From contig NZ_CP095740.1 of the NCBI RefSeq assembly GCF_023078455.1, forward strand, positions 1,662,001 to 1,726,000: DNA of 64,000 nucleotides, read 5' to 3'. Within the stretch, counting starts at the first letter, position 1, and each line of letters begins with the position of its first letter. Positions 1-8,591 of the stretch are shown one piece after another. The DNA comes from Luteibacter aegosomatis. Lineage in GTDB: Bacteria > Pseudomonadota > Gammaproteobacteria > Xanthomonadales > Rhodanobacteraceae. Position numbers and translations under genes: made by a program. The notes below the pieces were generated by a model that was given only the letters and a program-made list of their open reading frames with translations, was not told the origin of the DNA and did not search any database.

Positions 1-237
1 GCCAAGGAGCATTGGGCCTACCCGGATGAGAACCCGCCGGTGGGCCTGATCCTGTGTGCCGACAAGGGCCATGCTTTGGCGCGGTATGCGCTGGATGGCT
101 TGCCAACCAAGGTGATGGCGGCGAACTACCGCACCGTGTTGCCGGATGCGGAGCTGCTACAAAAGGAGCTGGAGAACACGCGGCGTCTGCTCGAATCACG
201 TAGACCGGCATCCCACAATACGCCCAGTAAAAACTAG
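1..237 (+). CDS. YhcG/DUF1016 family nuclease, C-terminal fragment (cut by window edge)
   Basis: The frame is open from base 1 and stops at 235-237. The visible 78 residues match the end of the PDDEXK nuclease domain of YhcG (DUF1016) proteins: a stretch reading NPPVGLILCADK, then YALDGLP and a C-terminal helix ending LENTRRLLESRR. Members are often found beside restriction and other defence genes and are thought to act on DNA. Only the tail is visible, so the active site cannot be checked. It faces the leftward ImmA/IrrE gene tail to tail, 31 bp away. Family assignment is from recognition of the conserved C-terminus. Confidence 0.75.
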   Translation, partial: AKEHWAYPDENPPVGLILCADKGHALARYALDGLPTKVMAANYRTVLPDAELLQKELENTRRLLESRRPASHNTPSKN

Positions 238-268
238 GGCAGTTGCAGCGTGATGCTGCCAGGCTTAG

Positions 269-1138
269 CTAGCGACGCTTGCTGCGCCCTGGCCACGGCA
301 ACTCACCAGTTAATTCTGGTAGGCCGCCATCGTCTTCCACTCGCACGCCGAAGCGGTTCACTTCGATCTCCGGCAGGTCTTCGCGGTCAAACCATAGCAA
401 CGAAATAGTGGTGTCAGTGCGTGCGTAGTGCCTTGAAAGTTCCCAGAGATCCAGGCCCTTTTCCCAGTTGTCGAACCATACGTCCTGGGAGACTTCCCCC
501 GTATCAGTTGTACTGTTCCCAGAGGATCTGACTCGATGAGCCACTGAGCCAGCCGGGATCACCGACCTGGGTGATATCCAGGCTCCAGCTTGTCTCAAAG
601 ACGTGGAGCGTGCCGCATACCGTACTGCGCCACGCTCCATGGTGACGAAGGCACACGGCACATCGCTGAGACTGGCGAATCTCGACGCAGCCGCGGGAAA
701 TGAAGTGCCAAACAAATCGGCCATGCGCTGGATAAGGTCCAAGGAAGGCTCTTCCTTGGGAACGACAGAAAGCCATCGCTGATAAGGCATCAGCAGTTCA
801 GCGGCAAATGTGTCGCAGGCGATCTCGTTGGGATGCCGTTTGGCATAAGACCAGGACGGGACTTCCTCGTGACTCGATTCTAGGTCGAGCACGATATGCG
901 CTATCTCGTGGCAAATAGTGAAACGCTGGCGTTCCTCAGTCTCCAGGGAGTTCACAGTGATTATGTGCTTCCCATTCGGCTTGGTAATGGTATAGCCAGA
1001 CTCTCCTTCGCCAAGCTCATCTTTCTTGACCTTGGCATTAGCAGCGGTCACATAGGGAGACAGGTCTTCTCGGATGTTAGAAACATCGACTTTCGCAATG
1101 AACGCGCGTGCTTTCTGTCTGACATCCGATTCGTCCAT
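269..1138 (-). CDS. ImmA/IrrE-family zinc metallopeptidase (CapP-like candidate)
   Basis: About 289 residues. A zinc-binding HEIAH motif lies near residues 77-81 and is followed by NEIACDTFAAELLMP, the usual third-ligand region of ImmA/IrrE peptidases. These enzymes cleave a partner HTH repressor after a stress signal. An upstream TTG at 1144 is possible, but the ATG at 1138 has a better-spaced GAGGA. It follows the HTH gene at 1141-1533 with almost no gap, so the two are probably cotranscribed. The pair diverges from a CBASS operon, as in CapH-CapP controlled CBASS loci. The C-terminal third is unassigned and may sense the signal. The CapP role is inference. Confidence 0.85.
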   Translation of the reverse strand: MDESDVRQKARAFIAKVDVSNIREDLSPYVTAANAKVKKDELGEGESGYTITKPNGKHIITVNSLETEERQRFTICHEIAHIVLDLESSHEEVPSWSYAKRHPNEIACDTFAAELLMPYQRWLSVVPKEEPSLDLIQRMADLFGTSFPAAASRFASLSDVPCAFVTMERGAVRYAARSTSLRQAGAWISPRSVIPAGSVAHRVRSSGNSTTDTGEVSQDVWFDNWEKGLDLWELSRHYARTDTTISLLWFDREDLPEIEVNRFGVRVEDDGGLPELTGELPWPGRSKRR

Positions 1139-1140
1139 GT

Positions 1141-1533
1141 TCAATCGTCCTCGTCGTCGTCCTCAAGGGCCTTTTTGATCCGGGTAATCAATGTGGCGGG
1201 ATCAGGCCTTGCGTTACCCCGATGCCTGACGCCGGCCGCCATCGTAAATACGTCGATACCAATAGACGAATCTTGTAGCACAAATTCGACGAGGTTCGGG
1301 TCGGCGTCCGCATGGTCAACCAGCCAAGTTACGAGTGCAGCATCTCTCTCCGTCGGCTTAAGAACCTTCAATAGCTTTTCAATCAGGTCTTGGGAGGGGT
1401 TTGTTTTTTCGCCAGTTTCGAGGCGGTAGACGTATGCATGGTCCACTGACGATAGCTGCCCAATTTCACGCAGGGAAAGGGTTCTGCGTTCGCGTAGCGT
1501 CTTGATAGCGACGCCCAAGCCTGTTTGTGGCAT
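1141..1533 (-). CDS. XRE-family HTH repressor (CapH-like candidate)
   Basis: 130 residues. Residues 5-60 form a Cro/C1-type helix-turn-helix (LSLREIGQLSSVDHAYVYRLE region), followed by a helical segment and a very acidic tail (EDDDEDD). It is the first gene of a leftward pair with the ImmA/IrrE peptidase, its expected protease. The divergent gap to the CBASS operon contains two GTTGTCT-type palindromes, likely binding sites, which would give autoregulation plus repression of CBASS. CapH proteins described so far are, as I recall, somewhat shorter. It could also be a general stress regulator of the ICE. Confidence 0.85.
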   Translation of the reverse strand: MPQTGLGVAIKTLRERRTLSLREIGQLSSVDHAYVYRLETGEKTNPSQDLIEKLLKVLKPTERDAALVTWLVDHADADPNLVEFVLQDSSIGIDVFTMAAGVRHRGNARPDPATLITRIKKALEDDDEDD

Positions 1534-1656
1534 GAGTTCTGATCCTTGCGTTGCGGGGGAAGGCCGTAGCCCTCTGTTGCATCAACCCCACATTCAGTCG
1601 AGTCTAAAGGCGCATGTTGCGCAGGTGTTGCGCCAGCGCACATGCTCTGATACATT

Positions 1657-1674
1657 GTTGTCTAGCCAGACAAC
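1657..1674. promoter_or_regulatory. Perfect palindrome, candidate operator O1
   Basis: GTTGTCT-AGCC-AGACAAC: 7-bp arms around a 4-bp centre, between the leftward HTH gene and the rightward CBASS operon. It is a typical size and place for an XRE repressor site. No binding data are implied. Confidence 0.55.
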
Positions 1675-1722
1675 GGAGGCAGATTTTACGCCTGCTACGG
1701 GTTGGATTGGCTTGGTCTTCCT

Positions 1723-1740
1723 GTTGTCTGCATAAGCAAC
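1723..1740. promoter_or_regulatory. Imperfect palindrome, candidate operator O2
   Basis: GTTGTCT-GCAT-AAGCAAC repeats the O1 left arm exactly, with the same 4-bp centre and 5 of 7 matches in the right arm. It starts 66 bp after O1, roughly six helical turns, on the CBASS side of the gap. Confidence 0.45.
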
Positions 1741-1771
1741 GTATTGTGCTACAGCGGGCGACCATTGACAA

Positions 1772-1789
1772 CCCAGCCGGCTGGCTGGG
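1772..1789. other. GC-rich perfect inverted repeat in the CBASS 5' region
   Basis: CCCAGCC-GGCT-GGCTGGG can form a 7-bp stem 31 bp before the DUF2188 start. There is no T tract, so it is more likely an RNA hairpin in the leader or a protein site than a terminator. Function unknown. Confidence 0.35.
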
Positions 1790-1820
1790 ACTTCCATAGT
1801 TCCATTGTAGGAGTGCCATC

Positions 1821-2045
1821 ATGGCCGGAAAAAATCAGCATGTTGTTCCTCATCAAGACGGTTGGGCCGTTAAAGGCGCTGGCAACGAGCGGGCGACCTC
1901 TGTGCATGACACGCAGCAGCAAGCAATAGATGCAGCGCGGGATATTGCACGCAACCAGAAGTCCGAACTCGTCATCCATCGTCCAGATGGCCGTATACGT
2001 GACAAGGATAGCCACGGCAACGACTCCTTTCCCCCGAAAGGTTGA
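1821..2045 (+). CDS. DUF2188 small protein, first gene of the CBASS operon
   Basis: 74 residues matching the DUF2188 family: an N-terminal HVVPHQDGWAVKG, a central TSVHDTQQQAIDAARDIAR helix and a basic ending DGRIRDKDSHGNDSFPP. The start follows a TAGGAG-type site in the preceding bases. It ends 6 bp before the phospholipase gene, so it is very likely cotranscribed with CBASS. No biochemical role for DUF2188 is known to me. It could be an accessory or regulatory subunit, or simply a small stress gene captured in the operon. It is not a standard CBASS component. Confidence 0.8.
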   Translation: MAGKNQHVVPHQDGWAVKGAGNERATSVHDTQQQAIDAARDIARNQKSELVIHRPDGRIRDKDSHGNDSFPPKG

Positions 2046-2051
2046 GACGTC

Positions 2052-3053
2052 ATGACTGACATCCCTACCTACCATGTGCTCGCCCTGTCAGGGGGAGGCT
2101 ATCGCGGCCTTTATACGGCCACGGTTCTTGCCGAGCTTGAAGCCGTGCTGGGCCGGCCTATCGCTTCCCACTTTGATCTGATTTGTGGCACATCGGCAGG
2201 AGGGATGTTGGCTTTGGGACTGGCAGCGGAAATCCCTGCCAGCGAACTCAAAGCACTGTTCGAAGACGAAGGCAGCCGCATCTTTGGTTGCCGCAGTCTT
2301 TCAAGACGGCTTCTGGGATTCTGGTTGACTGCAAAGCATGATTCGGCAGGGTTGCGAGAAGTGCTGACCGAACGCTTCCAAGGAACCACCGTAGGCGACT
2401 TGAAGCATCGTGTTCTTGTACCAGCAGTCAACTACTCGACAGGTCGTGGACAGTTCTTCAAGACGCCTCACCACCCTTCCTTTGAGTTGGATCACCGCAT
2501 GAAGGTCGTCGATGTTGCGTTGGCGACCGCCGCCGCGCCCGTCTACTTTCCGCTGGCGCGTAACGACCGCGGTGTCTTCGCGGATGGCGGACTGGTAGGT
2601 AATGCACCCGGCCTGTTCGGGTTGCATGAAGTCAACACGTTCCTGGCACCGAAACAGGATGCGCGGATTCGGGTTCTTTCCATCGGCACGATGACGATTG
2701 GTGCGACTGTCCGTGGCGGCGCCAGCCTTGACCGAGGATTCGGTAAGTGGCGCGGAGGACTCTTCGATCTAGTGATCTCTGCCCAGGAATCGTCCGTGGA
2801 CTACATGCTGAGACAGCTGTTGGGGAACAACTACTTCCAGATCGACGACAAGGCAACGCCGGATCAGAGCAAGGACGTGAAGGCGCTGGATCGGGTTTCC
2901 ATTGGCGCCACGAATACGCTCAAGGATCGCGGTAGCCACGCGGCCCAGCGCGCGCTTGGCGATCCTCTTTTTCAACCGTTTCGAGCGCACCAGGCCGGCG
3001 CCCCCATTTTCTATCACGGCCCCAACAAGAATGTACCGGAGGCCGCATGCTGA
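2052..3053 (+). CDS. capV: CBASS effector: patatin-like phospholipase CapV
   Basis: 333 residues with the patatin fold signature. The oxyanion loop SGGGYRG is at about 13-19, the nucleophile Ser48 lies in GTSAGG, an [10 protein letters not shown] stretch follows, and the catalytic Asp178 lies in DGG. In type II CBASS such enzymes are activated by the cyclic dinucleotide made by the neighbouring cyclase and degrade membrane phospholipids, killing the phage-infected cell. The C-terminal part probably holds the nucleotide-sensing surface. The stop overlaps the cyclase start by 7 bp. The gene order matches the Vibrio capV-dncV-cap2-cap3 locus. All catalytic residues are present. Confidence 0.93.
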   Translation: MTDIPTYHVLALSGGGYRGLYTATVLAELEAVLGRPIASHFDLICGTSAGGMLALGLAAEIPASELKALFEDEGSRIFGCRSLSRRLLGFWLTAKHDSAGLREVLTERFQGTTVGDLKHRVLVPAVNYSTGRGQFFKTPHHPSFELDHRMKVVDVALATAAAPVYFPLARNDRGVFADGGLVGNAPGLFGLHEVNTFLAPKQDARIRVLSIGTMTIGATVRGGASLDRGFGKWRGGLFDLVISAQESSVDYMLRQLLGNNYFQIDDKATPDQSKDVKALDRVSIGATNTLKDRGSHAAQRALGDPLFQPFRAHQAGAPIFYHGPNKNVPEAAC

Positions 3054-4189
3054 ACCTGAGCCCGCTTTTCTTTACCACTGTTGACGACGAATCCTGCATC
3101 CATGATGAGCTGGATTTGACGCCTGAACAGCGTACCAGGATCGCCAGTGCACGGACGGATGTCAGAAGCTGCCTACGCACGGGCATTCCTCGTGTGATGA
3201 GAGCTGGCGGATACACAGAAGACGTACCGCAGCCGCGCTTCTTTACGCAGGGGTCGTGGGCATACAAGACGCTGAACTCGCCGGCACAACGTCCGCAGCA
3301 GGCGGATGTCGATGATGGTTGCTATCTACCAATGAGTTTCGTCTCGCAGACGCAGCGCCCCAGCACAGCGGCAACAGTTTTCTTTACTGCTGCGGAAGAG
3401 GCGTTAAGGCCGCTGGTCGAAGAAAAGGGGTGGAAGCTTGTCACTGACAAGCCGACTTGCATTCGCATTGTCATTGCTGCCTATGCCCACATTGACATCC
3501 CACTATATGCCATCCCCGATCAGGAGTTCGTGAATCTGGCAGAGGCCTCAATGAGGCGATATGGCTACGACTCGGTGATGGATGCCATTATCAAAGCGGA
3601 GCGAGATGCGTGGACGGCATTACCGCGCGACAAGGTTTTACTTGCCCATCGTGAATGCAATTGGATGCCCTCTGATCCTAGGCCTGTAAAGGAGTGGTTC
3701 CTGGGCGAAGTGGAAGCTAAGGGGGAGCAGTTCCGCCGCGTGGTTCGTTACTTGAAGGCATTCCGCGATTGGAGGTGGTCCAGCGGCGGGCCCTCTTCGA
3801 TCCTGCTGATGGCCGCCGCAGCCCCTCTATTTGAAAAGCGTGATCGGCGCGACGACCTCGCGTTGCTGGATGTCGTCGTGGCACTGCCGGCCCGGTTGCG
3901 TGCGGGGGTGAACAACCCCGTGGATGAATCCGAATCGCTTACGGCACGGCTGGGCAAAGCCGGTGTCGAAGAAGCCGCAAAGGCGTTCGAAGAATTTGAG
4001 AAGGTCCTTCGCGGCGCAACCGACGCCAGCAGCCCTTCACAAGCTTGCATCTGGATGCAGGGCGAATTCGGCCCGCGTTTTCCGAATGAGCCGGATCGGG
4101 TCAAGGTGGTATCCATCGTCGCCACCATCGCCGCCGCTCCCGCCGCCGCTGGTCCGAGCGAACTCGTCGGACGAACGAAGGCCGGATGA
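3047..4189 (+). CDS. dncV: CBASS cyclic dinucleotide synthase, DncV-like CD-NTase
   Basis: 380 residues. The nucleotidyltransferase signature is complete: GS at 69-70 in [13 protein letters not shown], the metal-binding pair Asp87 and Asp89 in QADVDDG, and a third acidic residue Asp150 in AHIDIPLY. The surrounding words (PRF-TQGS, DVDDG-Y-P) closely match Vibrio DncV, a clade A enzyme that makes 3',3'-cGAMP from ATP and GTP. The product here is therefore probably cGAMP, by family inference. The C-terminus is needed for conjugation by Cap2 in related systems. The stop overlaps the cap2 start as ATGA, so translation is coupled. Confidence 0.93.
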   Translation: MLNLSPLFFTTVDDESCIHDELDLTPEQRTRIASARTDVRSCLRTGIPRVMRAGGYTEDVPQPRFFTQGSWAYKTLNSPAQRPQQADVDDGCYLPMSFVSQTQRPSTAATVFFTAAEEALRPLVEEKGWKLVTDKPTCIRIVIAAYAHIDIPLYAIPDQEFVNLAEASMRRYGYDSVMDAIIKAERDAWTALPRDKVLLAHRECNWMPSDPRPVKEWFLGEVEAKGEQFRRVVRYLKAFRDWRWSSGGPSSILLMAAAAPLFEKRDRRDDLALLDVVVALPARLRAGVNNPVDESESLTARLGKAGVEEAAKAFEEFEKVLRGATDASSPSQACIWMQGEFGPRFPNEPDRVKVVSIVATIAAAPAAAGPSELVGRTKAG

Positions 4190-5817
4190 GCGGCGCCACA
4201 GCGGTCGCAGACGTGATCGAGGCCTTCGAGCAGCAAGGCTTCGTGTTTGTTGGCAAGACGGATGACGGCTGGTTCAAGCTGCACGGGTGTTTGAACCCAC
4301 CCGGTGCGGGCAAGGGTTGTCCGTGCGAAGTCCAACTCGACCCCACATTCTTTGACTTGCCTCGCATCCGGCTGCTGGAAATCCCCTCCGAACTGCCGGC
4401 TGCGGTTCCTCATCTTGGCGCAGATGGCGTTCTTTGCTATCTCGCCAAGGGCACGGTCGTCCTGGACATCTACGATCCTGTCGGACAGTCGCTGGCATGC
4501 CTGCAACACGCGGCCGTCTTGTTCGGGCAGATCCTGAAGGGAGAGATGATCGAAGATCTCGCGGAAGAGTTCTTCGCCTACTGGCACGGTGGGCTTTGCT
4601 TCGTGGACATGCAAGGCGAGGATTTGGGGCGGCAGAACTGCATCGTCGCGCAGGCCAATGGGAATCCCTTGTGGTTCATCACCGACAACGAAGATCGAAC
4701 AACAGAAAAACTGAAATCGCTCGGCTACCAAGTCACCGATAGAACGGTGCTGACTTACCGGGTAAAGACGGGTGCTCAACCCCGTCCTCTGACCAGCCAT
4801 TGGCCTCCTGAAACAGTGAGGGATATCTTGGCGTGGCAAAGCACCCTTGACCCTCGGTGCCGGCGCAAGATTCACGAACGCATCAAGGAAGGAGAAAGGA
4901 AAAAGGCCAACGGCGTTCTGATCGTCATTGAATCCCCGTTGATGACGTATGGCTTCGTGGTTCTCTATGACCGCCAACGTCCTGTGCAAAAGAGCAAGCT
5001 TGCAGATCGCAGGGATTCCAGCTATGGATTGAAGGTGATACCCATCTCAGTGGTCAGAATCGACGATCGCTACCTTGCCCAGCGGAATATGCCTGCGTCC
5101 AAGACACTTGCAGGCAAGAACTTGGTCGTCGTGGGATGCGGAACGATCGGTGGATATCTGTCCGACATGCTGGTCAAGGCCGGGGCGGGTACGTGCGGTG
5201 GAAAACTCACGTTAGTGGACTTCGACTGCCTTCTCCCGCAAAACATCGGGCGTCATCGCTTGGGATTTCCGGACCTGCTGTCGAACAAAGCCGAGGCCAT
5301 GGCGAAGGAGCTTAAACGCTTGGCGCCAGGGGCCGAGATTCGTTCTCTTCCCGTAGATGTCAGGCAGGCCCAGCTGGGAGAACTGGACCTTCTCATAGAT
5401 GCCACCGGGGAAGAATCCCTTGGGCACTGGCTGTGCGGCCACTATCTACCGCCTACGCCCATGCTTTCGGTCTGGATAGAAGGGCCGGGTACGGCTGTCC
5501 GCGCACTATTGAGAACGCACGCATTTGGTGCTTGCTACCGATGTCTTTGGCATAGCAATAGAAGAGGTGAACTCCGCTCCACTGTTGATCCTCTTCCTGC
5601 CATCTTAGCGGGGCATGGATGTGAGGGCTTATACGTGCCGTTTCCTGCCTCGGTGTCGGTGCATGCCGCCAGCCTGGGCGCAGAGATGGCGCTTGATTGG
5701 GTTAACGGCGTCCATTCCCCCGCACTTCGAACAAGGGTCATCGACCGTACCCAGCAATCTGCCACGCCCGACTGTGATCCGTTGCGGAACCCGGAATGTC
5801 CTGTATGCAATTCATGA
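4186..5817 (+). CDS. cap2: CBASS Cap2: fused E2-E1 ubiquitin-ligase-like protein
   Basis: 543 residues. The N-terminal E2-like domain carries a candidate catalytic Cys84 in GVLCYLAKG. The C-terminal ThiF/E1 domain has the nucleotide loop [11 protein letters not shown] and VDFD followed by NIGRH. A Cys near 479 (GHGCEG) sits where the E1 active cysteine is expected. CYRC and the terminal CPVC probably form the structural zinc site. Cap2 charges the cyclase C-terminus and attaches it to a target, priming cyclase activity. The gene overlaps both neighbours by ATGA or more, so stoichiometry is likely set by coupling. Assignment of the two cysteines is inferred from position. Confidence 0.92.
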   Translation: MSGATAVADVIEAFEQQGFVFVGKTDDGWFKLHGCLNPPGAGKGCPCEVQLDPTFFDLPRIRLLEIPSELPAAVPHLGADGVLCYLAKGTVVLDIYDPVGQSLACLQHAAVLFGQILKGEMIEDLAEEFFAYWHGGLCFVDMQGEDLGRQNCIVAQANGNPLWFITDNEDRTTEKLKSLGYQVTDRTVLTYRVKTGAQPRPLTSHWPPETVRDILAWQSTLDPRCRRKIHERIKEGERKKANGVLIVIESPLMTYGFVVLYDRQRPVQKSKLADRRDSSYGLKVIPISVVRIDDRYLAQRNMPASKTLAGKNLVVVGCGTIGGYLSDMLVKAGAGTCGGKLTLVDFDCLLPQNIGRHRLGFPDLLSNKAEAMAKELKRLAPGAEIRSLPVDVRQAQLGELDLLIDATGEESLGHWLCGHYLPPTPMLSVWIEGPGTAVRALLRTHAFGACYRCLWHSNRRGELRSTVDPLPAILAGHGCEGLYVPFPASVSVHAASLGAEMALDWVNGVHSPALRTRVIDRTQQSATPDCDPLRNPECPVCNS

Positions 5818-6281
5818 GTTCCTGGGCCACTGGCGACAGGAGGACGCTGCTGCATTTTACGGATTCCACACTGGAGACTTTTTTCCAGCATATTCAGGTT
5901 ATTGATACCGCCTGTGAAGCTGGTGGAATTCTACTTGGTTCGGTTCATGGGGCTCACATGATTATCGAGGAAGCGACGGCCCCTACGGAATATGACAAGA
6001 GATTCAGATGTCTATTCGAGCGGATGCCCTTTGGTCACGAATCTATTGCCCTGGCGCGATGGACGGCGAGTAACGGGACCATCCGCTACTTGGGCGAATG
6101 GCACACTCATCCAGAGGATCATCCTCACCCTTCTGATCTGGACAGATCGGAATGGAACCGCTTATCAGCGAAGCGTCGGGACAAGCGGCCAATGATTGCT
6201 GTCATCGTCGGACGAAAATCTCTATACGCCGAGTTGGTGCCGAAATCAGGCCGAGGTTTGGTACTCGCTCCCGTGGAGTAG
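5814..6281 (+). CDS. cap3: CBASS Cap3: JAMM/JAB deconjugating peptidase
   Basis: 155 residues from the ATG at 5814, which overlaps the cap2 stop as ATGA; in-frame ATGs at 5796 and 5805 would add six or three residues. Counting from 5796, the JAMM zinc site is complete: Glu41 in EAGGILLG, then HTHP (103-106), seven residues, Ser113 and Asp116. Cap3 removes the cyclase from its conjugates and so opposes Cap2. It is the last gene of the operon and is followed by the ORF-poor radC leader. All catalytic residues expected for an active enzyme are present. Confidence 0.92.
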   Translation: MSSWATGDRRTLLHFTDSTLETFFQHIQVIDTACEAGGILLGSVHGAHMIIEEATAPTEYDKRFRCLFERMPFGHESIALARWTASNGTIRYLGEWHTHPEDHPHPSDLDRSEWNRLSAKRRDKRPMIAVIVGRKSLYAELVPKSGRGLVLAPVE

Positions 6282-6614
6282 CGCGCAATCAATCCAGTGC
6301 GTCCCGGCGTGCCGCCGTCGGATTCGCGGGCTGCGCCCCGCGCTTCGTACCGAATCGCGGCCATCCGGCTTTGACCCCTGACGCCTTCGGCCCTGACGGT
6401 CCTGCGCGCTCCGCTTGCACAAACGCGAGTGTGCATTGGGCGGGTGTAGGCGGTCTTGCTGTTCCCTTCACCGTATCACGGCGTTCTCGCCGTCAAGGGC
6501 TGCGCGTGCTTGCACGCTTGCGGCCTGTCGGCCGTCCTCGACCCCTGACTGCTTGCGCTGCGCCGTGCTCGCCACGGTTCCGGGCAATTCCGCCCGAGCA
6601 ACCGGAGCACGATC
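6282..6614 (+). promoter_or_regulatory. Long GC-rich leader upstream of radC (L1)
   Basis: 333 bp with no convincing gene. Around 6357-6420 it holds a motif (CGGCCATCCGGCTTTG, then CCTGCGCGCTCCGCTTGC) that recurs near 13084-13146 before DUF736 and more loosely near 8200-8251 before DUF932. Short inverted repeats such as CGTGCTTGCACG occur near 6506. I recall an Rfam candidate called the radC RNA motif placed before genes of this kind; whether this leader belongs to it needs a covariance-model search. Confidence 0.5.
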
Positions 6615-7124
6615 ATGTCGCAACTGTCCTTTTCCTCGTTCGACTCCTCGCTGATGGTGCGTGACGCACAGGGCCGCTACCTGCTGGCGACTGCCGAGCA
6701 GATTCTTGAGGCCGCGCGCCAGGCCATCGAGCGCAAGATGCAGCGCGGTACGTCGTTCACGTCGCCGGCGGTGGTCAAGGAGTACCTGCGCGCCAAGTTG
6801 GCTGGCTTCGAGCATGAGGTGTTCGCGGTGCTGTTCATGGACACGCAGCATCGGCTGATCGAATACGCCGAAATGTTCCGAGGCACCATCGACGGTGCAT
6901 CTGTGTATCCTCGCGAACTGGTCAAGGAGGCGCTGCGGCTCAACGCGGCGGCGGTCATCGTTTCGCACAACCACCCGAGCGGTAATCCCGAGCCGAGCAT
7001 TGCCGACAGGACATTGACCCAGAGGCTGAAGGAGGCATTGGGGCTGGTGGACGTGCGCGTGTTGGATCACATCATTGTCGCAGGCACCACCACCACGTCC
7101 TTTGCCGAACATGGCCTGATCTGA
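6615..7124 (+). CDS. radC: RadC-like JAB-domain protein
   Basis: 169 residues. The JAB metal site is intact: SHNHPSGNPEPSIAD gives HxHP, seven residues, then SxxD. RadC-like proteins are common near the left end of Tn4371-type and related ICEs; their role in DNA metabolism is still unclear and the old repair function is not secure. The start is chosen at the ATG after GGAG (about 6604). The gene is single, with the long L1 leader in front and a strong terminator 3 bp after the stop. It is unrelated in function to the nearby Cap3 despite the shared fold. Confidence 0.92.
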   Translation: MSQLSFSSFDSSLMVRDAQGRYLLATAEQILEAARQAIERKMQRGTSFTSPAVVKEYLRAKLAGFEHEVFAVLFMDTQHRLIEYAEMFRGTIDGASVYPRELVKEALRLNAAAVIVSHNHPSGNPEPSIADRTLTQRLKEALGLVDVRVLDHIIVAGTTTTSFAEHGLI

Positions 7125-7127
7125 TCC

Positions 7128-7150
7128 AAGGGGGCTTCGGCCCCCTTTTT
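7128..7150 (+). terminator. Rho-independent terminator after radC
   Basis: AAGGGGGC-TTCG-GCCCCCTT followed by further T residues: an 8-bp stem with a UUCG tetraloop. Confidence 0.92.
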
Positions 7151-7161
7151 GCTGCGCCGTG

Positions 7162-8001
7162 CTACTCGGCTCCGTTGCGCTCACGCTGACGGAGGCGCTT
7201 CACGTAGGCTTCGTCCACCAGTTCGTCGGGGCCGAGATCCAGAGCGCAGTTCGCCAATGAGGCCAATGTCCGATCGGTCAGCTTGAACGCCCTTGGCAGT
7301 TGGCCGTAGTTCTCCGTGCTGTTTTCCTCGATCGAAGCGAACAGTGCCTTGAAGAAATCGGCCTTGGAGGGACGGGTCGCCGCAGTGGCGGCGGCCGTCA
7401 GTGGGTCTGTGGCCGCCATCTCCGCCTTCTCAGCATCCGATGCCAGTTCGCGCATGAAGTCGCCCAATGAGGGCCAATACTTCAGATCGAACTGGCCCCG
7501 GAGGGCATCAAGCTTCTCTTGTACGTATGACTGGAACAGGTGGTTGTTCTGGGATGCAGCCTCGATCACGTCTCCAACGTGATAGTGGGTTTCGCTGCTG
7601 AAACCTGAGGTGTTGTGCAGATCGCTGCGTTGATCCAGAAGTTCTGCCAACTCAGTCGCTTTCCTCGCGATTTGCTGATTGACGTTGGTGAGGTCGTTGC
7701 GGGCGGTGCGCGCCTTCAGCATCTTCTGTGGATTCCAGAAAGCGGCAGTGCTCAAAATGAGGCCGAGAAAGACCTGGAGCGCCGGCGGGCGGGCGTGGAG
7801 CTTTCCATGCAATTCATCGTAGGCATCTTTCAATTCGACGCCACGCGCCAGCAGTCGATTCGCGACCGCGTTCTCGCTGGGCAGGATGTGGTGCTCGATG
7901 TTGTACTGCTTCCCCTCCAGGAGGAGGTCTTCGCAGACTTGCTGCGGATTCACGGTTTGAGACGAACTCACGGTCTGTCCTTGATGTTTTAGACGTTTCA
8001 C
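7162..8001 (-). CDS. Uncharacterised 279-residue protein with one likely membrane segment
   Basis: I do not recognise the family. Residues about 90-110 (LQVFLGLILSTAAFW) form one hydrophobic segment. It is followed by a heptad-like, probably coiled-coil helix (about 115-150) and a helical C-terminal half rich in Ala and acidic residues. It stands alone on the opposite strand to its ICE neighbours, between the radC terminator and the DUF932 leader, a spot where ICEs carry variable cargo. Base composition is slightly lower in GC than the backbone. An accessory or defence role is possible but unsupported by any motif. Confidence 0.65.
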   Translation of the reverse strand: MKRLKHQGQTVSSSQTVNPQQVCEDLLLEGKQYNIEHHILPSENAVANRLLARGVELKDAYDELHGKLHARPPALQVFLGLILSTAAFWNPQKMLKARTARNDLTNVNQQIARKATELAELLDQRSDLHNTSGFSSETHYHVGDVIEAASQNNHLFQSYVQEKLDALRGQFDLKYWPSLGDFMRELASDAEKAEMAATDPLTAAATAATRPSKADFFKALFASIEENSTENYGQLPRAFKLTDRTLASLANCALDLGPDELVDEAYVKRLRQRERNGAE

Positions 8002-8591
8002 AGCGTATTAAACCCTGCCGGATTTGTCGGTACCCGAGCGACGGTGGATGAACCGGCTCTGAGGTACCCACGCCAATGCAATCCGGGCGTCCCCGACCCC
8101 CTGGGAGATAGCCGGTCGCGCTGTCGTGCGCGTGGCGCATCGAGCCGCCTACGGCGTCTCGCCCCTGACGGGCTTCCATCGTTCCCTCGCTCCGCTCGGC
8201 TGACGCCTACGGCCCGGCTTCCTAAATCCGGGCCTGCGCGCTTCGCTTGCGTGCGGTTCGGCACACAGGGACGGCCGTTGCCATGTCCAGCCGTCTCCCC
8301 TGACTTCATCACCTTCTCCGCGACCGTAGCCCGCTCCCGTGTGCCGTCAAGGCGCGCAGGGCCGAGTCCTCGGCTGCGCCTGCGGGCCGCACCAACCCTG
8401 CGCTTGTCTCCTTGACGCCCCCCGTCCGCGCGCTCCTTTGGCCGCGGGCGATGAACTCAGGAAAGACGGTGGCAACAGGGCCAACCGGGTTCCTCGTGCC
8501 AACCGCACAGAACAGCCGAAAGGCTGGGCTCCGAATCTAGGAATCCGGTGTGCGGTTTGAACAGCAAACCCTTTTTGTCAGGAGAAATGAA
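8002..8591 (+). promoter_or_regulatory. Long leader upstream of the DUF932 gene (L2)
   Basis: 590 bp without a convincing gene. Around 8200-8251 it holds GACGCCTACGGCC and GCCTGCGCGCTTCGCTTGC, echoing the motifs of L1 and L3. The last bases give GGAG 7 bp before the DUF932 ATG. It also has to contain the promoter of the leftward 7162-8001 gene. Confidence 0.45.

Noticed and set aside
5796..7124. Cap3 and RadC as parts of one JAB-protein system
   Set aside because: They share a fold only; a long leader and separate gene groups divide them, and each has a known context of its own.
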